Shown one piece after another: positions 41,680 through 51,191 of a stretch of 64,000 bases of DNA. Position numbers and translations under genes: made by a program. Within the stretch, counting starts at the first letter, position 1. Each line of letters starts with the position of its first letter. The notes below the pieces were generated by a model. The model was not told where the DNA came from and ran no database searches. It saw only the letters and a list, made by a program, of their open reading frames with translations. Origin of the DNA: Viridibacillus arenosi (GTDB lineage: Bacteria; Bacillota; Bacilli; Bacillales_A; Planococcaceae); the NCBI RefSeq assembly GCF_001955655.1, contig NZ_MSPW01000001.1, positions 372,001-436,000 on the forward strand, written 5' to 3'.

Positions 41680-42870
41680 TTAACCAGCGTAAGAGTGAAG
41701 ACCTGCTATGATTAAATTAACAGCAACTAGGTTGAACATAATGATAACAAAACCAATTACTGCTAACCAAGCTGACTTCCCACCTTGCCATCCTTTTGAA
41801 AGGCGTAAGTGTAAGAATGCTGCATAGAATAACCATGTGATAAGTGCCCAAACCTCTTTAGGATCCCAGCCCCAGAAACGAGACCATGCTTCTTGTGCCC
41901 AAATCATCGCGAAGATTAATGCACCAAGCGTAAATACTGGGAAGCCAATTAATACCGAACGATAACCAATTTCATCCATCAATTGTGAGTTTGCACGTTT
42001 TGCGAACGGTTGCATAATAACCGCAATTGGTTTACGAATGATTAAACGAATTAAACCGTATAAAAGCGTACCAATTAGGATTGACCAAACTACTGTTGTC
42101 AATTTTTTCGCATTAACAATTGCTGGTACGTCTGCAATTGGTTGCATTTTATCTGCGGTTAATAATTCAGATTGATGCATCCCGAACAGCGCCGGTGTGT
42201 TATACGTAATTTCTTTAGTATTACCATCTTTATCTACGTAGCTAAATTCCGCTTCATAGCCTGTTACGTTAAATGTCGTTGTAACTGCTACGAAACCTAG
42301 TACTAGTACTAAGGCGTACATAACAACTTCTATCCAGAAACTTTGTTTAGATTTTTTTGTTAAGTCAATATTTTTTAGTAAGTAAATTAAACCTGCAACA
42401 GCACTTATTGCTAGAATAGATTCTCCAATTGCTGCTGTAATTACGTGAATATATAACCAGTAACTTTTTAACGCTGGAATTAATGGGTTTACTTCACGAG
42501 GGAACATACTAGCGTAAGCAATAATAATAATTGCGATAGGTAAGGCAAAGAGTCCAAGTGCCGGCACTTTATAGATAAAGTAAATTAAGATAAATGCTCC
42601 TACAACGAACATGCCGAATGCTGTCGTGAATTCAAACATATTACTAACAGGTGCATGTCCAGCATACACCCATCTAGTAATGAAATAACCAAGATTTGCT
42701 ATGAAGCCAACTAGCGTAATGATAATCGCTAATGAACCCCATTTTTTTCCTGCATCAGCTGATTCGTCTTTTGAACCACCTTTGACTGCACCACCAAAAA
42801 GTAAAGTAGCTATTAGGTATGCGACGAACGCTACAAATAGTAGATTTCCGCTTAAGTCAATTAAACTCAT
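41680..42870 (-). CDS. resC: Cytochrome c biogenesis protein ResC (CcsB/CcsA-like)
   Basis: A 396-residue membrane protein with about eight to ten helices. The heme-handling tryptophan-rich motif is visible as [20 protein letters not shown] (WGxFWxWDxKE type). Conserved histidines lie in [13 protein letters not shown] and GMHQSE, with His also near the C-terminus (GLHSYAG). With ResB it forms the system II heme export and ligation complex that attaches heme to apocytochrome c outside the membrane. The start overlaps the resB stop (TAATG). Confidence 0.93.
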   Translation of the reverse strand: MSLIDLSGNLLFVAFVAYLIATLLFGGAVKGGSKDESADAGKKWGSLAIIITLVGFIANLGYFITRWVYAGHAPVSNMFEFTTAFGMFVVGAFILIYFIYKVPALGLFALPIAIIIIAYASMFPREVNPLIPALKSYWLYIHVITAAIGESILAISAVAGLIYLLKNIDLTKKSKQSFWIEVVMYALVLVLGFVAVTTTFNVTGYEAEFSYVDKDGNTKEITYNTPALFGMHQSELLTADKMQPIADVPAIVNAKKLTTVVWSILIGTLLYGLIRLIIRKPIAVIMQPFAKRANSQLMDEIGYRSVLIGFPVFTLGALIFAMIWAQEAWSRFWGWDPKEVWALITWLFYAAFLHLRLSKGWQGGKSAWLAVIGFVIIMFNLVAVNLIIAGLHSYAG

Positions 42871-44558
42871 TAGATGTTGTCACCTTCCTTTTCTTTGTCT
42901 TTCAATTTCTTCTCAGCATCCTCTGCTTTTTGATCTTCATCATGTTGATCTACATAAACCGGAAGATGAGCGTACTCCGTAACTGCATCCAAATCTTTTT
43001 TCATACTGAACCAGTTTTTGTTTGTATGCGATGCCATTAATAAACGACCATCTTTTGTTTTTAATAGCCATAAGCGACGGTGGCTCCAATAAGAACCGAT
43101 TGTGACACCTAACATAAAGATTATGCCACCTAACATTAGTATCATAAGTGTTTTATCTTTACGGACTGTTAAGCCTGATACGTTACGTGTATCAACAGCA
43201 CTAAATTTCATTTTATACTTAGTTTCACCTAATGGCTCAAGTGTTTGTTTAATAGCTACAAAGCTTGTTTCGCCTTTTGGTGTTTCAGGTGTATACATAT
43301 CAAAAATAAATGCTGGATTATTTGGTAATGGTGAAGCTGTTTGTGGTTCTCCGTCTTCAAAACCTGCAAAGTCTGGGAAGTATTTTTTCAAGACAACTTT
43401 ACTATCTTTTCCAACTTTATATTCTTTTTCAGGATTAGTTAAATCAATTGCTACTGATCCTAGGGATTTCTCCGACTTTTTATCAATTAAATCAAAGTGC
43501 ATCGTCTTTAACTCATTCAAGCGGAAATCCATTTGATAAAGTGCATAACCATCATATTTCAACGGCTTATTTACGATTATCGGCATTTCTTTCACTAGAG
43601 TTAAATTAGATGTATCACCAGGAACTGAGTCTTCTGGTGCTTTATATAACTTAACATCTGTTTGATAGTTTTTCGCAACAGCGTTGACCGCTTTTTTAGA
43701 TTCATTAAATTCTTCTTTTTGTTCATCTTTTGAATACGTTTCAAAAGTGAATTTTTTACTTTCTAAATAAAAGCCTTCCATTCCTGGAATAGCCATTGTT
43801 TCGCCTTCACGGATCCAAAGTGTTTTATCAATGTAAAAACCTGGCATTAAGCGAAGCATAACACCAAATAGGAAAATGATTAAACCAACATGGTTGATAT
43901 ATGGACCCCATCTAGCAAAACGACCTTTTTCAGCTAATAACGCGCCATCTTCACGACGAACATTGTATTTCATTTCTTTCATTTTCGCTTCTGTTAGATC
44001 AAATGCTTTATCAGCTTCTTCTGATGACATTTCACCAGAAGCAAAAATACGTTGTCGTTTCAAGAAGTTTTCATGACGTTTTACTCGTTGATTTTTTAGA
44101 GATTTGTATAGTGGAATTCCTCGGTCAAGACTGGCAACAATAATCGAAATACCAAGCATGCCGATTAACGTCTGGAACCACCATGAACTATAAATATCTG
44201 CTAATCCTAATTTATAGTAAATCGATCCGAAAGTACCATAAGCAGCTTTATATGCAGCAGCAGCGTCTTGATATTCTGTAAGAGATACATAAATCACTTG
44301 AGGTAGAAATGTACCAATGCCCGCGGCAACTAACGTGATAATAATAATTGCAACTCCAACTTTTACACTTGAAAAGAAGTTCCAAATTTTATCAATAATC
44401 GTTGTGTTATACGTTTTTGAACGAATCGCGGTTCCTTCATAACGCATATCTGCTAATTTTCTGCTCTTTTCTTCTTCAGTAAGTGGGCTACCACATTTCT
44501 CGCATAAAGTTGTGCCTTCTGGGTTCTCGTGACCGCATTCACAAATAATTTTTTTCAT
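42870..44558 (-). CDS. resB: Cytochrome c biogenesis protein ResB
   Basis: ATG 44558 follows AAGGAGTTC. The 562-residue protein starts with a zinc-ribbon-like segment (CECGH...LCEKCG, four cysteines within ~20 residues), as in Bacillus ResB. It continues with three N-terminal helices (near 75-95, 125-150 and 205-235), a large extracytoplasmic domain, and a fourth helix ([25 protein letters not shown] region). The Ccs1/ResB fold works with ResC in heme delivery to apocytochrome c. It sits between resA and resC, in the standard order. Confidence 0.92.
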   Translation of the reverse strand: MKKIICECGHENPEGTTLCEKCGSPLTEEEKSRKLADMRYEGTAIRSKTYNTTIIDKIWNFFSSVKVGVAIIIITLVAAGIGTFLPQVIYVSLTEYQDAAAAYKAAYGTFGSIYYKLGLADIYSSWWFQTLIGMLGISIIVASLDRGIPLYKSLKNQRVKRHENFLKRQRIFASGEMSSEEADKAFDLTEAKMKEMKYNVRREDGALLAEKGRFARWGPYINHVGLIIFLFGVMLRLMPGFYIDKTLWIREGETMAIPGMEGFYLESKKFTFETYSKDEQKEEFNESKKAVNAVAKNYQTDVKLYKAPEDSVPGDTSNLTLVKEMPIIVNKPLKYDGYALYQMDFRLNELKTMHFDLIDKKSEKSLGSVAIDLTNPEKEYKVGKDSKVVLKKYFPDFAGFEDGEPQTASPLPNNPAFIFDMYTPETPKGETSFVAIKQTLEPLGETKYKMKFSAVDTRNVSGLTVRKDKTLMILMLGGIIFMLGVTIGSYWSHRRLWLLKTKDGRLLMASHTNKNWFSMKKDLDAVTEYAHLPVYVDQHDEDQKAEDAEKKLKDKEKEGDNI

Positions 44559-44571
44559 CTTCTAGAACTCC

Positions 44572-45105
44572 TTACTCTGGCTTGATACTTGAAAAGAATT
44601 CAGCTAACATTTCTTCTGTCAATTCGCCTTCATGTACTCGAACAACTTTACCTGTTGGATCAATAAATATAGAAGCTGGTAAGTTATTTACATTATAAGC
44701 CCTTGTGACACTTTTTGTTTTATCGATTACAACTGGGAATTTTAAATCGAAGTCAGAAATGAAATTTTCTACTTCAAAAACTGTTTGTGCTTGGTTAATA
44801 GATAATACTTCTATACCTTGGTCTTTAAACACCTTATACTGATTGTTCATTGCTGGCATTTCTTTTTTACAAGGTTTACACCAAGTACCCCAGAAATTCA
44901 ACATGACACCCTTACCTTTATAATCAGATAAGCGATGTGTTTGACCATTTAAATCCACTAGAGAAAAATCTGGTGCTTCTGCCCCAACTTTTAATAATCG
45001 AACTTCATCCTTCGTAGCTGTTGTATATATGGTATAACCAATTGCTACTACAAGAATTGCTAAAATCAGCGTTCTTACATAAAATCTCTTTTTCTTTTTA
45101 TCCAT
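44572..45105 (-). CDS. resA: Thiol-disulfide oxidoreductase ResA
   Basis: The start is ATG 45105 (MDKKKKRFYVRT), downstream of AGGAGG, giving ~177 residues as in B. subtilis ResA; the longer frame adds a leader that includes the ribosome binding site. A single N-terminal anchor helix (LILAILVVAIGYTIYT) is followed by a thioredoxin-fold domain. Its active site is MLNFWGTWCKPCKKEMPAM (CKPC rather than CEPC). ResA keeps apocytochrome c cysteines reduced for heme attachment. It is the first gene of resABC, with an extended -10 element upstream. Confidence 0.92.
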   Translation of the reverse strand: MDKKKKRFYVRTLILAILVVAIGYTIYTTATKDEVRLLKVGAEAPDFSLVDLNGQTHRLSDYKGKGVMLNFWGTWCKPCKKEMPAMNNQYKVFKDQGIEVLSINQAQTVFEVENFISDFDLKFPVVIDKTKSVTRAYNVNNLPASIFIDPTGKVVRVHEGELTEEMLAEFFSSIKPE

Positions 45106-45149
45106 ACTCGAAGTAGACCTCCTAAAAAACATCCGAAACAATCTACCTA

Positions 45150-45158
45150 ATTATAGCA
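45150..45158 (-). promoter_or_regulatory. Extended -10 promoter element of resA
   Basis: On the minus strand TGCTATAAT is a TGnTATAAT extended -10 box, ~45 nt upstream of the resA start; no good -35 is visible, which is usual for extended -10 promoters. Confidence 0.5.
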
Positions 45159-45358
45159 AAGTTTTGAATGACGAAATTTTGAATATTTGAAGTGTTTGTG
45201 AACGTTTCCATTCTGAGCATAGTGTTTTTATATCATTTTTTTGTAGGTTGCCTCGTGTTGTTTTATGCTATGTAAAATTGGTTAAGACGTCTAGAAAATA
45301 CTAACTAAACGCCTTGTACCTATTTTGGAATGTTAACGGTTATTGACATACATTAGGT

Positions 45359-46090
45359 TTAACCTATCTTACCTGTCTCAGCTAATACTCTTAATTGTTT
45401 CACTTCATGATGTGTCAATTCTCTTGACTCACCTGCATTCAATCCATGCAATGTTAAAAAAGCAAACTGTTCACGTTTTAATTTTTGTACTGGGTAACCT
45501 ACTGCTTCAAACATGCGGCGCACTTGACGATTACGGCCTTCATGAATTGTTATTGCTACAATCGCCTTGCCTGATTTGCTATCTGAAGACATTAGTCTCA
45601 CGCGTGCTGGTGCAGTCTTTCCATCCTCAAGCATAACGCCACGCTCTAATTGTCTTAATGCTTCTCTTGTAGGAATTCCTTTTACACGTGCTACATATGT
45701 TTTATCAATTTTGAATTTTGGATGTGTAAGTTGGTAAGAAAATTCACCATCATTTGTTAAAAGTAGCAAGCCTGAAGTTTCATAATCTAAACGACCAACA
45801 GGGAAAATGCGTTGTTCAACTTCGGGGAATAAATCTGTTACTGTTTTACGACCTTTATCGTCTGTTACAGCTGAAATAATACCTCTTGGTTTATATAGAA
45901 GATGATATACTTTACGTTCTTTTTCTAATTTAACTCCTTCTACTTCTACTGAATCAGAAGGAGAGACTTTTGTGCCAAGCTCTCTAACTACCTGTCCATT
46001 GACTTTAACTAAGCCTTGCTTAATCATTTCTTCTGCTTTTCTACGTGATGCAATACCTGCATACGCTATTACTTTTTGTAGTCTTTCCAT
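45359..46090 (-). CDS. rluB: 23S rRNA pseudouridine synthase RluB
   Basis: ATG 46090 follows AGGTGAAC. The 243-residue protein has an N-terminal S4 RNA-binding domain (MERLQKVIAYAGIASRRKAE, VKVNGQVVRELG). The RsuA-type catalytic domain has the active-site Asp in FPVGRLDYETSGLLLLTNDG, then KTYVARVKG and HEGRNRQVRRMFEAVGYPV. It modifies uridine in 23S rRNA helix 93 (position 2605 in E. coli). The gene lies between resA and dacB. In B. subtilis, spmB and spmA lie between rluB and dacB; they are absent here. Confidence 0.92.
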   Translation of the reverse strand: MERLQKVIAYAGIASRRKAEEMIKQGLVKVNGQVVRELGTKVSPSDSVEVEGVKLEKERKVYHLLYKPRGIISAVTDDKGRKTVTDLFPEVEQRIFPVGRLDYETSGLLLLTNDGEFSYQLTHPKFKIDKTYVARVKGIPTREALRQLERGVMLEDGKTAPARVRLMSSDSKSGKAIVAITIHEGRNRQVRRMFEAVGYPVQKLKREQFAFLTLHGLNAGESRELTHHEVKQLRVLAETGKIG

Positions 46091-46243
46091 TCGTTCACCT
46101 CATAAGTTAAATACTATTAGCCTGTCCAAAATTATGGCACACTTTCTACTATAAGAAAAGTATTAGTACCTTAATTAAGTCCTTAACTAATATGTTTGTA
46201 AACAGTTTATCTGCTTTTTATATCACTTTTTTATATAAAATCG

Positions 46244-46275
46244 AAAAAGGCTGCTAATATAAGCAGCCTTTTCTC
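46244..46275 (-). terminator. Terminator of dacB
   Basis: AAAGGCTGCT...AGCAGCCTTT stem with a short loop; the minus strand follows with TTCG. Confidence 0.75.
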
Positions 46276-46286
46276 TACTCAACCAT

Positions 46287-47288
46287 TTATTTCCACTGTA
46301 CATCAACAATAGCATCCTTAACTGGTTGGTCATCTATATAAAATGACCATCTACCTATCGAGTCTTTAGTTTTGGACCTAGGTAACTGTAAGATATGTTT
46401 TACCTTTTTTACTTCTTTCTTCGTCAGAAGTAAGTGCTGTGGCTCTGTTAATTTAATATTAATATCTGATTGTACAGAATACGTACCTTCTTTTGCTATT
46501 ACTTCATTCGTATAATGTTTAAACACGTAATCAGCAAAATTACTATGGACAACCCAATCATTACCCTCATTGATCGTTACTACAATTACCTTTTTTCCAT
46601 CTTTTTCAAAATAAGTAGCAAGTGTTCGTCCTGCTACTTTTGTATAGCCTGTTTTACCAGCTATCGCAAATTTGTTATTACGAACGAGCTTATGCTTATT
46701 TTCCCATAGTGTCCCGTTCCCTGTAGTACCTTTAAAATATTTTGTAGAAGCTATCTTCTCAAATTTTTCATTTTTCATGGCAATTCGTAACATTTGAGCT
46801 GTGTCATATGCAGAAGCTAAGTGCTTTTCATTGTGGAGTCCTGACGGATTTTCAAAATGCGTATTTTCCAAACCATAAAAGAGTGCGGTATCATTCATCA
46901 TTTTAGAAAAACCTTCTAGAGATCCACCTGCAGCTTCTGCTATTGCCGCAGCTGCATCATTACCTGAACGTAACAATAGTCCATAGAGTAATGTTTCTAA
47001 TGTTGTCTCTTCTCCAGCAGTTAAATAAATGGAAGACCCTTCACTCGTTGCTGCTCTTTGAGAAATGGTAACTGGTGTTTTTAAATCCAAATTCTCTATT
47101 GCAACAAGCGCAGTCCACATTTTCGTCAAACTAGCAATTGGTAAGGGTACATTTTCGTTAGACCCCGCTAGTAATCTCCCTGTCTCTGCATCAATGACTG
47201 CATATGAACTTGATGCAGCGGAACTAGGCGTCGTAGTAATTAGTAGTAAAACTACCATCAATAATCCGATTATATATCGGCGAAGCAA
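46287..47288 (-). CDS. dacB: D-alanyl-D-alanine carboxypeptidase, DacB position
   Basis: A 333-residue penicillin-binding protein with a signal peptide (LRRYIIGLLMVVLLLITT, cleavage near SSAAS). The active-site serine motif is IASLTKMWTA (Ser53, Lys56), the SGN motif RSGNDAAAA, and the KTG motif AGKTGYTK. It trims the terminal D-Ala of peptidoglycan stems. Location next to scpB matches B. subtilis dacB, a sporulation-time enzyme that lowers cortex cross-linking. It is ~50 residues shorter than the B. subtilis protein, mainly at the C-terminus. A vegetative DacA-like role cannot be excluded. Confidence 0.82.
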   Translation of the reverse strand: MLRRYIIGLLMVVLLLITTTPSSAASSSYAVIDAETGRLLAGSNENVPLPIASLTKMWTALVAIENLDLKTPVTISQRAATSEGSSIYLTAGEETTLETLLYGLLLRSGNDAAAAIAEAAGGSLEGFSKMMNDTALFYGLENTHFENPSGLHNEKHLASAYDTAQMLRIAMKNEKFEKIASTKYFKGTTGNGTLWENKHKLVRNNKFAIAGKTGYTKVAGRTLATYFEKDGKKVIVVTINEGNDWVVHSNFADYVFKHYTNEVIAKEGTYSVQSDINIKLTEPQHLLLTKKEVKKVKHILQLPRSKTKDSIGRWSFYIDDQPVKDAIVDVQWK

Positions 47289-47305
47289 TCGCCCACACCT
47301 TTCTT

Positions 47306-47905
47306 CTATTCTGAATCTGAATCTTGGAAAGCTTCTTGGAACTTAGACATGAATAAATCTGGGTTTTCATTAGATGAATCAGTTTCACCCATAGGTAAAT
47401 CTGGTAATTCGTTTAAATCTTTCAAGCCAAAGTAGTTTAAGAACTCCTTTGTTGTGCCATATAATATTGCTCGGCCAGTTCCTTCAGCTCGACCTACTTC
47501 CTGTACTAAACCTTTTGAGCTTAAAGTATGTAGCGGTCGTTCACTTTTTACACCACGTAAATCTTCAATTTCTACTCTAGTAATGGGTTGTTTGTATGCA
47601 ACAATGGCAAGGACTTCTAGTGAGGCTTGTGATAATGATTGACTAGGCGGGTTTTCAACAAGTCGCTGAATCGTATCTGCAAGGGCAGGTTTTGAAGTAA
47701 GCTGGTAGGTACCAGCTAATTCTTTCAGTGTAATGCCACGCCCTTCTTCTGTGTTGTAATGATGAGCTAATTGTTCCAAAGCTTGTGCTACCTTCTCTTC
47801 TTGCTCTTCAGTTAAGAAACTTAGTTGTCTGATAGTTAAACCATCTTCACCAATTACGAAAAGTAAGCTTTCAATTTTGCTCATCAATTGATTCAAGTTG
47901 TTCAT
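47306..47905 (-). CDS. scpB: Segregation and condensation protein ScpB
   Basis: A 199-residue kleisin-associated protein with two winged helices: KIESLLFVIGEDGLTIRQL, then YQLTSKPALADTIQRLV, and LEVLAIVAYKQPITRVEIED with GLVQEVGRAEGTGRAILYGT. An acidic tail follows. ScpB dimerises and binds ScpA, which bridges the SMC heads in chromosome condensation and segregation. Its ATG at 47905 lies nine nucleotides after AGGAAG, inside scpA, giving a 35-nt overlap and tight translational coupling. Confidence 0.94.
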   Translation of the reverse strand: MNNLNQLMSKIESLLFVIGEDGLTIRQLSFLTEEQEEKVAQALEQLAHHYNTEEGRGITLKELAGTYQLTSKPALADTIQRLVENPPSQSLSQASLEVLAIVAYKQPITRVEIEDLRGVKSERPLHTLSSKGLVQEVGRAEGTGRAILYGTTKEFLNYFGLKDLNELPDLPMGETDSSNENPDLFMSKFQEAFQDSDSE

Positions 47906-48656
47906 CGTTCAAATCTTCCTTCCGTAATATTACCGTTAAATCTTCAAAGTTATTATTCTGCTCTACTGCTATTATTTGGCGTTTCATCAATTCTAGTAAT
48001 GATAAAAATGTAATAACCAAAGTTGATTTATCTTCATAAGGGAATAGATCGAAAAAGCTTGAGCGTCCACCTGCTAATTTTAGCACACCCATCATAGTTT
48101 TCATTTGATCCTTTATGGAAACATCGTGCCTAGTAATTTTAGTCGTTAATGGCGCTTTTAGATGTTTTCGTCTAAGCATTTTTTGAAAAGCACCGACCAT
48201 ATCAAACACATTCACAGACGTTTCAAATAATGCTAATTGCTCTGCTGGAGCGAATGCTGAAAGATCCGCTGGCGGTCTTGTAAAATATTGCGCACGAGAC
48301 GACTCTAAGTCTTTTAAATTCACTGCGGCATCTTTAAATTTCCTATATTCAATTAATCGGGCAACGAGCTCTTCACGTGGATCGGGCTCATCCATGTCGA
48401 ATTCCGTTTCATCTAACTCCCCTTCATGGATTGGTAAGAGCATTTTACTCTTAATCGCTAGTAAAGATGCCGCCATAACTAAATATTCACTTGCTTCATT
48501 CAATTCAAGTACTTGCATTGCACGAATATGCTCCATATACTGAGCCGTAAGCTCCGCCATTGGAATATCATATATATCAATTTCCAAGCGATGAATTAAA
48601 TGTAATAATAGATCGAGAGGTCCTTCAAAGGCCTCGAGTTTTACTTCATATGACAT
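47871..48656 (-). CDS. scpA: Segregation and condensation protein ScpA
   Basis: ATG 48656 (MSYEVKLEAFEGPLDLLLHL) follows AGGTGG with six nucleotides spacing. The ~261-residue kleisin has the classic N-terminal SMC-binding signature FEGPLDLLLHLIHRLEIDIY, a middle acidic linker, and a C-terminal winged helix near VTFLSLLELMKRQIIAVEQ. It bridges the SMC dimer heads with ScpB. In B. subtilis ribT and the rib genes lie further upstream; here a DUF309 gene and ribT follow instead. Confidence 0.94.
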   Translation of the reverse strand: MSYEVKLEAFEGPLDLLLHLIHRLEIDIYDIPMAELTAQYMEHIRAMQVLELNEASEYLVMAASLLAIKSKMLLPIHEGELDETEFDMDEPDPREELVARLIEYRKFKDAAVNLKDLESSRAQYFTRPPADLSAFAPAEQLALFETSVNVFDMVGAFQKMLRRKHLKAPLTTKITRHDVSIKDQMKTMMGVLKLAGGRSSFFDLFPYEDKSTLVITFLSLLELMKRQIIAVEQNNNFEDLTVILRKEDLNDEQLESIDEQN

Positions 48657-48712
48657 AGTCAACCACCTGACAGTTTATGTTCAAAATACAGTATAGAGGA
48701 ATGGTGTTCGAA

Positions 48713-49213
48713 ATGCATCCGATGTACCACCCATTATTTGTCCAGTTTCTAACATATTTCAATGGCAATCAAGATTACTTTGAATGTCACGAAGTGTTAG
48801 AGGAGTATTGGAAAGAAATAGCTCCAAGAGATAAAACTCACCCCTTAACAGGATGGATTCAACTAGCAACCGGCCTATACCATTGGCGCCGAGAAAATTT
48901 TAGTGGAGCCAAAACAATCTTAAAAAAAGCATATATTACTTTAGAGCAGTCCGTCAATTCTTCATTTATGGAAGAAGTGGACGGTATTGCAATTTTACAC
49001 TCTATGCAGAAAATTCAACATGCAGTAGAAAAAAAAGAGCCTTTCCAAAAATTTATTCTACCAATTACCTCAGTAACCCTAGAGAACCAAGTTTTCACAT
49101 CAATTGCCTTATTGAAAGAAACAGATGCTCATTACCTACAACATAAGCATATGCTACGTGACCGCTCGGATATTCTCCTGGCGAGAGACGAAAAAAGAAG
49201 AAGCAGACATTAA
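48713..49213 (+). CDS. ypuF: DUF309-family protein (YpuF-like)
   Basis: The likely start is ATG 48713 (MHPMYHPLFVQFL), 12 nt after GAGG; earlier in-frame starts overlap the ribosome binding site. The ~166-residue helical protein has the DUF309 signature YFECHEVLEEYWKE and GWIQLATGLYHWRRENFSGA, with conserved His, Glu and Trp residues that look like a metal or active site. Its function is unproven. It is divergent from scpA, and its end overlaps ribT by 4 nt on the opposite strand. Confidence 0.85.
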   Translation: MHPMYHPLFVQFLTYFNGNQDYFECHEVLEEYWKEIAPRDKTHPLTGWIQLATGLYHWRRENFSGAKTILKKAYITLEQSVNSSFMEEVDGIAILHSMQKIQHAVEKKEPFQKFILPITSVTLENQVFTSIALLKETDAHYLQHKHMLRDRSDILLARDEKRRSRH

Positions 49214-49581
49214 ATTTCTTTGTCTGCTTCTTCTAGCATCGCTTTACATTTCTGTATGAACGGTGCAGTTTGATCACAAGCTGCGATCACACAATCCATA
49301 TCCATTTTAGAAAGCTGTTTAACCATCTCTTTACCGAGTCCCTCACCTCTATGTGAAGGGTCAACCGATATATGTCTAACAATCCATTCGTCATCAGCAA
49401 TCTCTACGCCAACTAAACCAATAAAGTCGTCCTCTTGTTTCCATAAAAACAGTTGCCAGTTTGGATCTGTATCGTATTGTCGAATCGTTTCTTGTAGTAA
49501 TTTCAGATCTTTTTGATCTGGCATAAAAGACAAGAGCCCCATCGCAATTTTTTCGAATGCTTTCTTATAACGACATAACAT
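49210..49581 (-). CDS. ribT: RibT-like GNAT acetyltransferase
   Basis: A 123-residue protein with the RibT opening RYKKAFEKIAMGLLSFMPDQ. The GNAT core has IGLVGVEIADDEWIVRHISV and the acetyl-CoA loop HISVDPSHRGEGLGKEMVK, plus a terminal ACDQTAPFIQKCKAML. In B. subtilis ribT is the last gene of the riboflavin operon; its substrate is not settled. Here no ribDEAH genes flank it, so it is a detached ribT. Confidence 0.85.
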   Translation of the reverse strand: MLCRYKKAFEKIAMGLLSFMPDQKDLKLLQETIRQYDTDPNWQLFLWKQEDDFIGLVGVEIADDEWIVRHISVDPSHRGEGLGKEMVKQLSKMDMDCVIAACDQTAPFIQKCKAMLEEADKEI

Positions 49582-49660
49582 TTATATGATCCCTCTTTTT
49601 GCCTTTAAGTATCTTTCAACATCCTACACGAAAAGCAAAAATTACGCAAATAGATTCACA

Positions 49661-49765
49661 TTATTTACCTATATTTGATGGAGCAATATAAAGCCAATAA
49701 ATAACGCCCCATGCTGTTGTTAATATTAGGAATAACAGAAGTAATAAAATATTACTTTTCTTCAA
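49661..49765 (-). CDS. Small membrane peptide, 34 aa, coupled to lysA
   Basis: TTG 49765 immediately follows the lysA stop (TAA-TTG), and a strong GGAGG lies 11 nt upstream, inside the end of lysA. The product is MKKSNILLLLLFLIL plus TTAWGVIYWLYIAPSNIGK, a single membrane helix with a basic start. Perfect placement and a clean helix make it a probable gene, too short to be predicted by most tools. Function unknown. Confidence 0.6.
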   Translation of the reverse strand: MKKSNILLLLLFLILTTAWGVIYWLYIAPSNIGK

Positions 49766-51091
49766 TTAACGATTTACCTCCTTCCCAATCGTTAGAGGAA
49801 GGTCAAGCTTCACAAGATCTTCATAACTTTCGCGCTTTACAACTAATTGATGTGCGCCTTTTTCCGCAAAAACGACAGCAGGCCTTGGAATACGATTATA
49901 GTTACTCGCCATTGAATAACCATACGCACCTGTACAGAACACAGCCAAAATATCCCCTGATTCTGCTTTTGGCAACTTGATATCCTCAATCAGTTTATCA
50001 CCAGACTCGCATAACTTACCAGCAATCGTATATGTGTTAACTAATTCGTCATTCATTTTATTGGCAATGACACCCTCGTATTTTGCGTCGTAAAGAGCTG
50101 GACGTATATTATCAGACATCCCACCATCAACCGCAAGATAATTCCTCGTATTAGGAACTTCTTTTTGAGAACCGACTGTATAAAGTGTTGTACCAGCGTC
50201 TCCAACTAGCGAACGACCTGGTTCAATCCAAATTTCAGGCATCGGCATTGAAAAAACAGCCATCTCTTGTTGTACTGCTTTGATCATATCATCTACATAA
50301 ACTGCTGGTTGAAGTGGTGTGTCCTCTTCTGTATAACGAATTCCGAATCCTCCACCTAAATTTAATACTTGGCTAATGAAGCCGGATTCTTTATACCATT
50401 CGCCCATTTTATCACTTATTTTTTTTGCTGCTAAGCTGAAAGCCGCTGTATCGAAGATTTGTGAGCCAATATGACAATGCATTCCTTGTAATTCTAAATA
50501 TGGGTGATTTTGCAATAGCATAAATGCACGGTCCGCTTGTCCATTATTTAAGTCAAAACCAAATTTAGAATCTGCTTGACCTGTTGTTATAAAGTCATGC
50601 GTATGTGCCTCTACTCCTGGAGTTACACGGATTAGGACGTGCATTTTTTGTTGACGTGCTTCAGATAGTTGTTTCAAGGCATCAATTTCATCAAAATTAT
50701 CAATTACAATACATCCAATTTTCGAATCGAAAGCAAGATTTAATTCATCGTAGCTTTTATTATTACCATGGAAATGGATGCGTTCACTTGGGAAACCTGC
50801 TTTTAAAGCGGTATAAAGCTCCCCACCAGAAACAACATCGACTGATAGTCCTTCTTCAGCCGCTAATTGATAGATTGCAACGCTTGAAAACGCCTTACTA
50901 GCATAAGCAACTTGTGCTTGCACCCCTGCATTTTTAAAAGTATTAATAAATCCTTGCGCTCGCTCTCGAAAAAGGGCTGTATCGTAAACGAATAAAGGTG
51001 TACCATATGTTTTTGTTAAATCAATAGCGTCTACTTGTCCAATTGTTAAATGACCATTTTCAGTTACGTTTTGAGTACCATATAAATGCAT
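49766..51091 (-). CDS. lysA: Diaminopimelate decarboxylase LysA
   Basis: ATG 51091 (MHLYGTQNVTENGHL) follows GGGAGAG. The ~441-residue PLP enzyme of fold III has the lysine-bearing segment AQVAYASKAFSS, HFHGNNKSYDEL, CHIGSQIFD, LNLGGGFGIRY (PLP phosphate), the segment WIEPGRSLVGDAGTT, VDGGMSDNIRPALY and CESGDKL (active-site Cys of the partner subunit). It converts meso-diaminopimelate to lysine, the last step of lysine synthesis. The short upstream gap to the spoVAF-like gene matches B. subtilis order. No lysine riboswitch is visible upstream. Confidence 0.95.
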   Translation of the reverse strand: MHLYGTQNVTENGHLTIGQVDAIDLTKTYGTPLFVYDTALFRERAQGFINTFKNAGVQAQVAYASKAFSSVAIYQLAAEEGLSVDVVSGGELYTALKAGFPSERIHFHGNNKSYDELNLAFDSKIGCIVIDNFDEIDALKQLSEARQQKMHVLIRVTPGVEAHTHDFITTGQADSKFGFDLNNGQADRAFMLLQNHPYLELQGMHCHIGSQIFDTAAFSLAAKKISDKMGEWYKESGFISQVLNLGGGFGIRYTEEDTPLQPAVYVDDMIKAVQQEMAVFSMPMPEIWIEPGRSLVGDAGTTLYTVGSQKEVPNTRNYLAVDGGMSDNIRPALYDAKYEGVIANKMNDELVNTYTIAGKLCESGDKLIEDIKLPKAESGDILAVFCTGAYGYSMASNYNRIPRPAVVFAEKGAHQLVVKRESYEDLVKLDLPLTIGKEVNR

Positions 51092-51191
51092 CAAATCTCT
51101 CCCTTTATCCGTATCACCCAAAAGAATTCACGGAATTTTTCTATAACTAATTGAACTTTATCATAGAAAGAGAAATGTATGCAATGGCATA

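Noticed and set aside
51092-51191. Possible lysine riboswitch upstream of lysA
   Set aside because: Only 100 nt separate lysA from the preceding gene, far too short for the L-box, and none of its motifs occur.
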